Both the position numbers and the translations under genes were made by a program. 23,014 bases of DNA from assembly GCA_963787195.1 (NCBI GenBank), contig CAWBCI010000047.1:1-23014 (forward strand). The letters are read 5' to 3'. Source of the stretch: CAWBCI01 sp963787195 (GTDB taxonomy: Bacteria > Bacteroidota > Bacteroidia > Bacteroidales > JAGOPY01). Positions 4,377-11,875 of this stretch are shown here, one piece after another. Under the pieces are notes generated by a model. It was not told the origin of the DNA, searched no databases, and saw only the letters and a list, made by a program, of their open reading frames with translations. Each line of letters starts with the position of its first letter. Positions within the stretch are counted from its first letter, which is position 1.

Positions 4377-7190
4377 CTTCCGTATATTCTTGATACTATA
4401 GGTAAAACTAAGCATGAAGTATCTTTGCAAAACCTCCGTCCTTGAATCTTCTATGTAAGAATCGCTAACAGTCCGGGTTATGCTTTTATTCTGGTCGAGG
4501 AGATCATAGACAAAAAGCTTCAATTCCCCTCTCTCCTTAAATAATTTCTTTCCCAATGCCAGGTTCCAGAGCAGGTAATTCTGGTTATAACCGGCTGAAA
4601 GTCCGCTGTTATAAGTATGATTGAGCTCGGTCTGGATTAGGAAGCCTTTCCAGAAGATCCAGTTGAACCGGAACCTGGATTCCTGACTGAAATAATCGCT
4701 GTTCAGACTGGTTTGCAGACTGTTCCTTGCCAGGCTGTAATTAGAATTCAGATATAGCATGAAATCCAGCTTTTCGCTGATATTGCTGCTGATAGCCAGG
4801 CCCGCTTCAAAGGAAGATGAACTGGAATAATTGATCCGTCCGTTCACAGAACCCGGCGTTCTGCTGAAATTCACGCCCGCGTTCAGGTTCAGGTTGGAAC
4901 GGATAAACTTCAGGGGCAATCCATAGGTAGCGAAAGTCCTGAAATTATAATAGCCATCCAGGTTAATGGGCTGAATAAGCTGAACCCCGGCTGGCACTTG
5001 CACCCCTTTCACGATGGTGTCTCTCAGTGCATACAGGCTGGCATTTGTAATATAGTCAGAGCTGATCCCTCCGCCGGCCATGACAAAGAAAGAAGTTGAT
5101 TTCTCCGGGTTGGCTGCCGAATAACGCAGGAAAAGGTTTTGATCGTAGGATTGCTTCAGGTATGGATTTCCTATGGATATCTGCAGCGGGTTCGAATTAT
5201 CCACCACATCCTGTAATTGCTGTATCGAAGGTGCATTGCTGTTTGTCCGGTAAAAGATCCTCAGGTTTTTATTCCGGGAAATGGAATATCGGAACATGGC
5301 AAAAGGCAGGAAATTATTAAAGCTTTTACTGCCTGTCGCGGCCACGGGATAAATCTGCATATTGGCCAGGGTGGCATTCTGATAAGTTGCCCTGAGCATA
5401 AAAACCGTTTTTTCAGCCCTGTGATTATAGCCTGCGCCGGCCTGCTGGGTCACATAATTACTCTTGAAAGTATTGCTGAGAAGGGTGTCAGGAATCGTAT
5501 AGGCATTCGTGAGGGAATCATAATCATGGGTCTCCTGGTCAGAATTGTCCTTACGGTAGGAGGCCCGGTAGCTGAACATCAACTGGTCCTTATCACTCAC
5601 GGGCTCGGTGTACATCAGGTTAGCTGATCCGGTCCAGCCTTTCCGGTTCAGATCAGATTTTTGGTTTATGGTTTCATCAGGTGTGCTGAGACTGTAATAT
5701 TGATTTTCAGAAAATTGCTTGTTGTTCCCCGAATTATTATTGGTATTCATGCTGATACTTGAAGAAAGGGTCCTTCCTTTTTTTCGGAAACTATGGCGGT
5801 AGAGAAGATCTCCGGAAAAAGTATAGGCCAGCAGATTGGATTTCTTATCACTCAGGGTGGAATTCAGCAATTCAGTGCCACTGAGAGTTTGTCCGTCTAT
5901 GGATGCATTTCCGTCATACTGCTGCAAAGTCATCCTGGGACGGAAGGTAAGGGAATTCAGGGAGTCTATCTTATAATCCATCCTGAAACTGATACGGTGA
6001 TTGATATTCGTCGCTGAGCTGAGGTTTATTTCACGATAAAATTGCCCGCTGTCGCCCGGAAGGATGTATTGCCTGAAGAGGGAGTCATTGGCATTATTTT
6101 TATTCATGTTGAAGAAATAGCTGCCGCTTACATTAATTTTCTTTCCCCACTTATCCGAATAATTGACTCCCAGGGCATTTGTTGTGGATATGCCGCTTTG
6201 TTGTCCTATCATAAAGTTGCTGATGTCACCCCCGGTGTTGAAACGGCCCCCCTGCGGGGGGCCTCCCGAAGGGCCGGCCGGAGGCCGGCCACCGCGGCCG
6301 CCTGGGCGGCCGCCATGTCCACTATGGCTGTTACTGCTCATCATACCTAAGAGGTCAGAACTGGAAAAATTCTGCACATTCACATTGTTCGACTGCCCGA
6401 TGATCGAAATCCGGCTGTCACCCTTGAAAATATTAATATTCCCACCGGCCTGGTATTTATTGTCATATCCGTAACCCGCGTATACCTTCCCAAATTGGGA
6501 ATTCCGCATATTTCCCCGGGTTATGATATTCAGGGTCTTGGTAGTCTGCCCATCGTCAAAGCCACTGAACTGGGCCTGTTCGCTCTTCTGGTCGAAAACC
6601 TGTATCTTGTCTATAACTTCTGCCGGAAGGTTTTTCAGGGCCGCGTTCGGGTCTTCCCCGAAGAACTCCCTGCCATCGAGCAAAACTTTCTTCACATCCT
6701 CGCCCTGTGCCTGCATCTTCCCGTCCTTCAGTACCATCCCCGGCATTTTCTGGATAAGGTCTTCCGCGCTGGCTTCCTGGTTAACTTTAAAAGCCTGTGC
6801 GTTGAACTGGGTGGTATCTCCATTTTGCTCGGCGGCAGGGATATGCGCGTTAATGTCAACCTCCTGCAAATTTGTGCTTTCCGCAAGCATGGCAAGCTTG
6901 CCCAGGTCTATATCTTTACCTTCAATCCTTATAAGCTTTTCTAAAGTTTTGAAACCCAGGTAAGTCACCTTCAGTTTATAAAATCCGTTCTGCAGTTTTT
7001 CCAGTCGGAACCCGCCGCTATCATCACTTACGACAGCCGCTTTCAGTGTATCCCGCCGGCTCAGGAATACATGCGCTTCCGGAAGGGCTTTATGATCGGT
7101 AGAATCGACCAATGTTCCCGAAAGTGTGAATGTTTGGGCCGAAACTAATAAAGGCGAAATAAAAAACAGGATCATTAAAAGTTTTTTCAA
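4374..7190 (-). CDS. Outer-membrane beta-barrel protein with carboxypeptidase-like and plug-like domains
   Basis: 938 residues with a signal peptide (MKKLLMILFFISPLLVSAQ). Residues ~20-100 form a carboxypeptidase-regulatory-like beta sandwich (TFTLSGTLVDSTDHKALPEA). A plug-like region follows (~120-230: EDLIQKMPGMVLKDG, VLLDGREFFGEDP), then a long barrel (~240-938) rich in alternating aromatic strands and ending in FMLSFTYSIKNIRK. This is the architecture of the TonB-dependent-receptor-related outer membrane protein beta-barrel family of Bacteroidota. No SusD partner is adjacent, so a SusC-type glycan importer is less likely; the transported substrate is unknown. Residues ~291-317 are an unusual Gly/Pro/Arg-rich loop (HGGRPGGRGGRPPAGPSGG) encoded by very GC-rich palindromic DNA. 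The stop codon lies in an octamer array. It is downstream of ricT on the same strand, with a ~100-base gap. Confidence 0.85.
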   Translation of the reverse strand: MKKLLMILFFISPLLVSAQTFTLSGTLVDSTDHKALPEAHVFLSRRDTLKAAVVSDDSGGFRLEKLQNGFYKLKVTYLGFKTLEKLIRIEGKDIDLGKLAMLAESTNLQEVDINAHIPAAEQNGDTTQFNAQAFKVNQEASAEDLIQKMPGMVLKDGKMQAQGEDVKKVLLDGREFFGEDPNAALKNLPAEVIDKIQVFDQKSEQAQFSGFDDGQTTKTLNIITRGNMRNSQFGKVYAGYGYDNKYQAGGNINIFKGDSRISIIGQSNNVNVQNFSSSDLLGMMSSNSHSGHGGRPGGRGGRPPAGPSGGPPQGGRFNTGGDISNFMIGQQSGISTTNALGVNYSDKWGKKINVSGSYFFNMNKNNANDSLFRQYILPGDSGQFYREINLSSATNINHRISFRMDYKIDSLNSLTFRPRMTLQQYDGNASIDGQTLSGTELLNSTLSDKKSNLLAYTFSGDLLYRHSFRKKGRTLSSSISMNTNNNSGNNKQFSENQYYSLSTPDETINQKSDLNRKGWTGSANLMYTEPVSDKDQLMFSYRASYRKDNSDQETHDYDSLTNAYTIPDTLLSNTFKSNYVTQQAGAGYNHRAEKTVFMLRATYQNATLANMQIYPVAATGSKSFNNFLPFAMFRYSISRNKNLRIFYRTNSNAPSIQQLQDVVDNSNPLQISIGNPYLKQSYDQNLFLRYSAANPEKSTSFFVMAGGGISSDYITNASLYALRDTIVKGVQVPAGVQLIQPINLDGYYNFRTFATYGLPLKFIRSNLNLNAGVNFSRTPGSVNGRINYSSSSSFEAGLAISSNISEKLDFMLYLNSNYSLARNSLQTSLNSDYFSQESRFRFNWIFWKGFLIQTELNHTYNSGLSAGYNQNYLLWNLALGKKLFKERGELKLFVYDLLDQNKSITRTVSDSYIEDSRTEVLQRYFMLSFTYSIKNIRK
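6245..6313. repeat. Three consecutive GC palindromes inside the barrel gene
   Basis: GGCCCCCC-TGC-GGGGGGCC (6245-6263), GGCCGGCC-GGA-GGCCGGCC (6272-6290) and GCGGCCGCC-TG-GGCGGCCGC (6294-6313) are perfect hairpins with 8-9-bp arms. They encode the Gly/Pro/Arg loop without breaking the reading frame, and their base composition differs sharply from the rest of the gene. Confidence 0.9.
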
Positions 7191-7289
7191 GGCTGAAGGA
7201 TTGAATATATTTCCTTAGACAAAACCCCTTGAATAAAGTTTAGTTATTCCTTAAAAAATAATAAAGATCCTAATGCAAGTATATAAAGT

Positions 7290-8327
7290 CTACAACTGGG
7301 CCAAACCGCTTACAAACTCATCATTGTCCTCACCGGCATAAAGAGGCTTAAGTGAATCCATTTCAGGTTTAATTCCCCTTTTATTCATATTGATAACTTC
7401 TTTCACCATGTCGGTTGTCAGTGCAAATACGCTCTTTTTGTCCCTGGTTTCAAGCACATACCAGATCAATTTCTTTAGCACATCTATATTTGTGACTTTT
7501 GCATCCCCCTTTTCCAAATTTAATTCCAGCAGGATATCTGGAAAATCTTCCCGGGCTTCCAAATATTGGTCGAGCTCATAAAGCAGGCAGCATTTCAGCT
7601 TTCCGCATTGTCCGGCCAGTTTCTGTGCATTCAGCGGAAGTTCCTGCACCCGCGCAGCATCCAGTGAAACGGAAGAGAAGTCAGTCCTCCAGGATGAGCA
7701 GCAAAGTTCCCTTCCGCATGAACCTATGCCGCCTATCATCCCGGCTTCCTGCCGGGCGCCGATCTGTTTCATCTCTATCTGCGTATCGAATTCTTTTCTA
7801 TAAAGCTTCACCAGTTCCCTGAAATCCACCCGGTTATCAGCTGTATAATAGAAAATGGCTTTACGGCCGTCGGCATGATATTCCACTTCGCTGAGCTTCA
7901 TCTCCAGTCCTTTTTCCTGGACGAACTGCCTCGCCTTCAGAAGGGTTGGGTATTCCTTTTGACGGCTTTCTTTCCAAAGACTAATATCAGCCTCTTCGGC
8001 TTTTCTGTAAATAACATTCAGGGTATAGCGTTCTTTCGAGTGGACTTTATTCTTGAATTGCAATTCAGCCAAGCGGCCTGTCAGGCTTACCATTCCCAGG
8101 TCAAAACCCGGCACAGACTGGACTACTACCATGCTACCCCTTTTCAGTGGGATATTTTTCTTGTTCCTGAAAAAGATCTTGCGGGTATTCTTAAACCTGA
8201 CTTCCACCAGGTCAGATTCATGACTGGTATCCGGCAATTTTCCAAGCCAGTCGTAGGTGTCAAGTTTTCCAAAAGAGGCTTCTTCGGTATTATATGATTG
8301 TTTGAAGGCACATCCTGCGCAGCTCAT
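7290..8327 (-). CDS. ricT: PSP1-domain protein, RicT (YaaT) family
   Basis: The PSP1 C-terminal domain is clear: FYYTADNRVDFRELVKLYRK, then IGARQEAGMIGGIGSCGREL with CCSSW, and AGQCGKLKCCLLYE. The CGxxxCC and CGxxxCC clusters are the Cys ligands that, in the Bacillus Ric complex, help hold iron-sulfur clusters; that complex influences RNA processing and a phosphorelay. Its role in Bacteroidota is not known to me. I place the start at the internal ATG 8327 (MSCAGCAFKQSY), which gives 345 residues and an N-terminal CxxC as in relatives; an upstream ATG at 8381 would add 18 hydrophobic residues without a family match. The C-terminus (~300-345) is a charged extension. Downstream of mscS on the same strand with a 92-base gap. 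Confidence 0.8.
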   Translation of the reverse strand: MSCAGCAFKQSYNTEEASFGKLDTYDWLGKLPDTSHESDLVEVRFKNTRKIFFRNKKNIPLKRGSMVVVQSVPGFDLGMVSLTGRLAELQFKNKVHSKERYTLNVIYRKAEEADISLWKESRQKEYPTLLKARQFVQEKGLEMKLSEVEYHADGRKAIFYYTADNRVDFRELVKLYRKEFDTQIEMKQIGARQEAGMIGGIGSCGRELCCSSWRTDFSSVSLDAARVQELPLNAQKLAGQCGKLKCCLLYELDQYLEAREDFPDILLELNLEKGDAKVTNIDVLKKLIWYVLETRDKKSVFALTTDMVKEVINMNKRGIKPEMDSLKPLYAGEDNDEFVSGLAQL

Positions 8328-8419
8328 AATTTTTTTAGCTTTTAGAGTTAAAAAGATAATACTTACCAAAAAACGAAACAATGAAAACTGGAAAAAGTTG
8401 TGGAAGGAGGAATGAGGTT

Positions 8420-9295
8420 TTAGCTTTTCATTCCTTCGGGTATTTCCTTGAGGTACAGATCACGCTGCGGGTATGGGATCTCGATATCGTTTTCCTGGAA
8501 TTTCTTCCGGATCAAGAAGCGCAATTCACTTTTAGTATTTTCAATGAAGAAAGTATTTTCACTCCAGAAGAGCAACTGAAAATCAATAGAACTGTTGCCA
8601 AAATCAATCAGTCTCACAAAAGGTTCCTTGCTGGCTTCGCCCCGAATAATATCAGGGTGCTTTGTTGCACACTCCTCAAGGATTTTTTTCACAAGCTCAA
8701 CATCCGACTTATAAGAAACCCCTACTTCGATATTGAAGCGGATGGCAATTGCGTTATGACTCCAGTTGACGACTTTCTCATTGATAAATTTATGATTGGG
8801 GATGATCATATAGATTCCGTCCCTTGTCTGTACTTTAGATGTCCTCAGGTTCATCTCGGTAACTTTGCCGATGAGCCCGTCCACTTCCATTACATCTCCT
8901 ATGGATACTGATTGTTCGATCAACAAAATAATCCCGGATACAAAATCCTTGAAAATCTCCTGAAGACCCAGTCCAAGTCCGACCAGCAGGGCCGCTGAAC
9001 TGGCAATCAGGAAAGTCAGCTTGATGCCGACGCTATCCAGCATAATCCCGAATGCAATAAACCAAATAAAATATTTAAGCAGTAAAAAAAGGGAATAATG
9101 CCGGCCCGATATTTTGTCCTGAACTGCGCCTTTCCGCACTATGATCCTTCTGATCAGGTAAAGCAAAACCCGGGTAAGAATATATACCCCGACAATGATC
9201 AGAAAAGACGATATATTGAACTTATACCCTTTGATGTCCATTATGGTAAAGTCCATTATATTTTTCAGGTGCTCTGCAGGCTGCGAAATATCCAT
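8420..9295 (-). CDS. Small-conductance mechanosensitive channel (MscS family)
   Basis: 291 residues, close to the ~286 of E. coli MscS. There are membrane segments at about residues 28-49 and 68-90, and the conserved pore helix follows at ~95-125 (ASSAALLVGLGLGLQEIFKD) with its Gly/Ala packing pattern. The beta domain begins at IEQSVSIGDVMEVDGLIGKV and contains TRDGIYMIIPNHKFINEKVVNW, a hallmark of the family. The C-terminal alpha/beta part (FNIEVGVSYKSDVELVKKIL) forms the cytoplasmic cage. It would release solutes when the inner membrane is stretched under hypo-osmotic shock. It lies between the NifX-like and ricT genes on the same strand (75 and 92 bases), and no obvious promoter box was found directly upstream. 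Confidence 0.9.
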   Translation of the reverse strand: MDISQPAEHLKNIMDFTIMDIKGYKFNISSFLIIVGVYILTRVLLYLIRRIIVRKGAVQDKISGRHYSLFLLLKYFIWFIAFGIMLDSVGIKLTFLIASSAALLVGLGLGLQEIFKDFVSGIILLIEQSVSIGDVMEVDGLIGKVTEMNLRTSKVQTRDGIYMIIPNHKFINEKVVNWSHNAIAIRFNIEVGVSYKSDVELVKKILEECATKHPDIIRGEASKEPFVRLIDFGNSSIDFQLLFWSENTFFIENTKSELRFLIRKKFQENDIEIPYPQRDLYLKEIPEGMKS

Positions 9296-9370
9296 TCGTT
9301 TCGTAATTTCAGCGTAAAATTACAAAATACTATTCAGAATATTACATGAGTATGAAAGGAATGAAGAAAC

Positions 9371-9760
9371 TCAATGCGAGCAGCAGAGGTCCTCAGAATT
9401 ATCCAGAACACCCTGGATAAATGACTGGACCGCCTTGTCAATCTGCGTTTCCCGTGTAATAAACACCTCCACTCCGGCCTGTTCAAAATCATCATAAAGC
9501 CTTCTGCCCATACCATTGGCAATAACTGTTTTACATTCAGCCAGTGCTTCAAAGATCCCCTGGTGGGAATGTGGCTGATGCCCTTCATGGTGATCATGAT
9601 CATGATGTTGTCCCATGGCATGCCCTGTGAAATTGTTTTCGCGGTATTCTTCGCCGGTGATTTTGGTTCCGTCTGTCTCGATGATCCTGAATCCTTTGGT
9701 ACGGCCAAAATGAGGACAAATGTTTATGTTATCGTCGGTAGGTAATGCAATCTTTTTCAT
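9371..9760 (-). CDS. NifX/NifB-type dinitrogenase iron-molybdenum cofactor domain protein
   Basis: A 129-residue single-domain protein of the NifX/NifB C-terminal-like family (MTH1175 type). It has KKIALPTDDNINICPHFGRTKG at the N-terminus, a second strand FRIIETDGTKI, and the AECKTVIANGMGRRLYDDFE motif followed by GVEVF. Such domains bind iron-sulfur or Fe-Mo clusters. Free-standing copies occur in anaerobes that do not fix nitrogen and are thought to have metal or cluster handling roles. A His-rich insertion (residues ~47-66, HAMGQHHDHDHHEGHQPHSH) and the CC-H C-terminus suggest extra metal binding. No nif genes are in the window, so a nitrogenase role should not be assumed. First gene of the minus-strand run, with a promoter-like box at 9774-9781. 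Confidence 0.85.
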   Translation of the reverse strand: MKKIALPTDDNINICPHFGRTKGFRIIETDGTKITGEEYRENNFTGHAMGQHHDHDHHEGHQPHSHQGIFEALAECKTVIANGMGRRLYDDFEQAGVEVFITRETQIDKAVQSFIQGVLDNSEDLCCSH

Positions 9761-9773
9761 TATATATTTTTTG

Positions 9774-9781
9774 CAAAATTA
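9774..9781 (-). promoter_or_regulatory. -7-like box for the NifX-like gene
   Basis: TAATTTTG on the minus strand fits TAnnTTTG and lies 13 bases before the ATG codon, so any transcript would have a very short leader. No good -33 TTTG is present at the usual distance, so support is weak. Confidence 0.3.
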
Positions 9782-9833
9782 ATTAACAAATTTTCATAAG
9801 GAAGAAAAAAGTCAAGCTATTTCAGGCACCTGC

Positions 9834-9882
9834 AAACGACCAACGACCAACGACCAGCGACTAACGACCAACGACCAACGAC
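9834..9882 (-). repeat. Heptamer tandem array 3 (GTCGTTG, 7 units)
   Basis: Seven in-phase heptamers; on the minus strand they are mostly GTCGTTG, with GTCGTTA, GTCGCTG and GTCGTTT variants. On that strand the array is preceded by G5 plus AA (9883-9889). Together with the next feature and the efflux promoter it fills the 9761-10154 gap, in which no gene is seen. Confidence 0.95.
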
Positions 9883-9924
9883 TTCCCCCACGCAGGATGA
9901 CAGACTTCGGTTTACAAGCAAAAT

Positions 9925-9960
9925 CTTCGTGAAATTCTTCGTGCTTTGGTGCTTTTGTGG
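9925..9960 (+). repeat. Degenerate ~12-bp repeat (CTTCGTG / CTTTGGTG / CTTTTGTGG)
   Basis: CTTCGTG recurs exactly 12 bases apart (9925, 9937), followed by CTTTGGTG and CTTTTGTGG, then a poly-A run. Similar phrases are common between genes of Bacteroidota (recalled, not searched). Confidence 0.5.
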
Positions 9961-10080
9961 CGAAAAAAAATAGCCTCCATCTCCTGAAAATTATTTTATA
10001 TTTTTCAATCCTTTCAAAATCAATAAATAATACCTCCCAAAAATTTTTAAAAAAAATGTTTTCTTAAATAATCTAAAATT

Positions 10081-10112
10081 TACATTTGAACAATTAAACA
10101 AAAAGGTCAAAT
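10081..10112 (+). promoter_or_regulatory. Candidate promoter and operator of the efflux operon
   Basis: TACATTTG (10081-10088) matches the -7 pattern TAnnTTTG, with TTTT (10059-10062) in place of the -33 TTTG, 18 bases upstream. An inverted repeat, ATTTGA (10084-10089) and TCAAAT (10107-10112), starts inside the -7 box and could be an operator for the TetR protein. A 6-bp dyad in AT-rich DNA may be chance. Confidence 0.4.
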
Positions 10113-10154
10113 AGTATGTTATTGGTTTTAGAAATTTTTCAGAATAAATAGAAA

Positions 10155-10787
10155 ATGAAAAATACAAAACAGGAGGAAGTTCCAAAAAGCCGCACAGAAC
10201 ACATACTGGATGCAGCCCAGGTCCGGTTCGGGATGTATGGCATGGAGAAAACCACCATGAAGGACATTGCCGATGACCTGGGCATGACCAAAGGCTCTTT
10301 ATATTATTATTTCCCTGATAAGGAGCATTTGTACATAGCTGTGGTAGAAAAGGAATTTAATGATTTTTTGAGGATATTTTTGGACAGGACCGGGGAAATG
10401 GATGACCCTTCAGAAATGATCCGCGAATATATCGGGATCAGGATGCAATACTTCAGATCCTACCTTAACCTGAGTCGTTTCAGACTGGAGGGTTTTATGG
10501 GATTGAAGAAAATGATGAGGGATTTCTGGATGAAGTCAAGACAGGATGAGGTGAAGGTACTCAGCAGCATTTTCCAGGTAGGCATTGCTAATGGTGAATT
10601 CATCATGCCCGATCCGGACCGGACAGCAAATCTCTTTCTGGATATTCTGAAAGGACTTCGCCTGATGGTCTTGAGAGATAAGCAGGTGATTTATCTGGAT
10701 GAAGGAGAATTTGAAGTATTGGTGGAGAAAACTGATGCTTTCACTGACATTTTTTTGAAAGGACTCAGGGCCGGGCAGGATATTTGA
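10155..10787 (+). CDS. TetR/AcrR-family transcriptional regulator
   Basis: 210 residues. The N-terminal TetR helix-turn-helix spans residues ~15-60: RTEHILDAAQVRFGMYGMEK, then TTMKDIADDLGMTKGSLYYY with FPDKEHLY, a textbook recognition helix. The C-terminal all-helical ligand domain (~65-210) is divergent, as usual, so the inducer cannot be predicted. It is the first gene of a four-gene plus-strand operon, 57 bases before the EmrA-type adaptor, and is most likely an autoregulatory repressor of that efflux pump. A dyad overlapping the candidate -7 box at 10081 would suit repression by steric block (inference). Confidence 0.9.
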   Translation: MKNTKQEEVPKSRTEHILDAAQVRFGMYGMEKTTMKDIADDLGMTKGSLYYYFPDKEHLYIAVVEKEFNDFLRIFLDRTGEMDDPSEMIREYIGIRMQYFRSYLNLSRFRLEGFMGLKKMMRDFWMKSRQDEVKVLSSIFQVGIANGEFIMPDPDRTANLFLDILKGLRLMVLRDKQVIYLDEGEFEVLVEKTDAFTDIFLKGLRAGQDI

Positions 10788-10844
10788 AGAAGAATTGAAA
10801 ATAAAGTTTAATAAAAGGCTACAAATTTTAGACTGGAATATTTT

Positions 10845-11873
10845 ATGAAGAAAAATGATGAAAACGGAAAAGCAAAGGCGAAGAAAAGAGGGCTCAGGAT
10901 ATATTTGCCGGTAGTACTTATAATACTTTTGGTTCTTGCTGCCGCTTATTACTGGTACAGGGACTATAGCCGTTATATCTCTACGGATGATGCCTTTGTG
11001 GACGCCAACCGTGTCTCGGTAAGTACGAAGATACTTGGAAGAGTCACTGCAATTTATGCTCACGAAGGAGATACGGTCCATCAGGGTGAATTGCTGGCTG
11101 AGCTTGACAGTACTGACATGGTGGCACAGAAAGCGCAATCACTTGCTATGCAGCAGCAGGCCATCGCAGCCAAAGCCCAGGCGGAAGCCCGTTATAGCTT
11201 TGACCAGGAGAGTATTAAAGTGCAGGAGATAAACCTCGCAAAAGCCACGGACGATTTTAAGCGTGCCAAAGAACAATACCAGGGGAATGTGATCACACAG
11301 GAACAGTATGATCATATGCAGAAAGCTTTGGAGTCGGCCCAGGCTCAACTCGATGCTGCAAGGGCACAGCTGAAAGTAGCCGGGACCCAGGTAGGAAGCG
11401 CTGTAGCAGCTGTGGAAAGCGCTGCAGCCCAGATCGGTGTCATCGAGTCCCAACTGAAGAATAGCAGGCTCTTTGCACCTTTAGACGGGGTCATAGCAAA
11501 ACGCTGGCTGCTTCCCGGAGATATCGCCCAACCTGGCCAGTCGATTTTTACAATTTATGATGATCATAAGTTTTGGATCATGGTGAATCTGGAAGAGACA
11601 AAACTCTCAGGCATCGAATTAGGTCAGCAGGTGAAATATAGCATAGATGCTTTTCCGGATGCTGAATTTTATGGAAAAGTCTACTATATAGGTTCCAATA
11701 CGGCTTCCCAGTTTTCTTTGATACCGCCCAACAATGCATCGGGAAATTTCACCAAGATCACTCAAAGGGTCCCGCTGAAAATTTCCATCGACAGTGTGGG
11801 ATCAGGTAAAGCCCTGAATGATTATTCATTTTTAGCCGGCATGTCGGCTGTGATAAAGATTATCAAAGACTGA
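10845..11873 (+). CDS. EmrA/HlyD-type membrane fusion protein
   Basis: 342 residues. A basic cytosolic N-terminus is followed by one membrane helix (~19-37, YLPVVLIILLVLAAAYYW) and the characteristic STDDAFVDAN (46-55). A biotinyl-lipoyl half-domain (~57-93: VTAIYAHEGDTVHQGELLAE), a long Ala/Gln-rich coiled coil (~95-205), the second lipoyl half (LFAPLDGVIAKRWLLPGDIA) and a beta-barrel region complete the order seen in EmrA. It would span the periplasm and join the inner-membrane exporter to the outer-membrane channel. It lies two bases upstream of the MFS gene, indicating a shared transcript and coupled translation. Confidence 0.92.
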   Translation: MKKNDENGKAKAKKRGLRIYLPVVLIILLVLAAAYYWYRDYSRYISTDDAFVDANRVSVSTKILGRVTAIYAHEGDTVHQGELLAELDSTDMVAQKAQSLAMQQQAIAAKAQAEARYSFDQESIKVQEINLAKATDDFKRAKEQYQGNVITQEQYDHMQKALESAQAQLDAARAQLKVAGTQVGSAVAAVESAAAQIGVIESQLKNSRLFAPLDGVIAKRWLLPGDIAQPGQSIFTIYDDHKFWIMVNLEETKLSGIELGQQVKYSIDAFPDAEFYGKVYYIGSNTASQFSLIPPNNASGNFTKITQRVPLKISIDSVGSGKALNDYSFLAGMSAVIKIIKD

Positions 11874-11875
11874 AC

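Noticed and set aside
5217..6963. Several 100-150-codon plus-strand ORFs over the barrel gene
   Set aside because: All are shadows of the 938-residue protein on the other strand, with no motifs or start context.
8328..8381. Upstream ATG of ricT giving an 18-residue hydrophobic extension
   Set aside because: The protein family is cytosolic and starts near a CxxC; the internal ATG at 8327 gives MSCAGC, which fits better.
9371..9760. Evidence for nitrogen fixation
   Set aside because: Only a stand-alone NifX-type domain is present; such proteins are common in organisms without nitrogenase.
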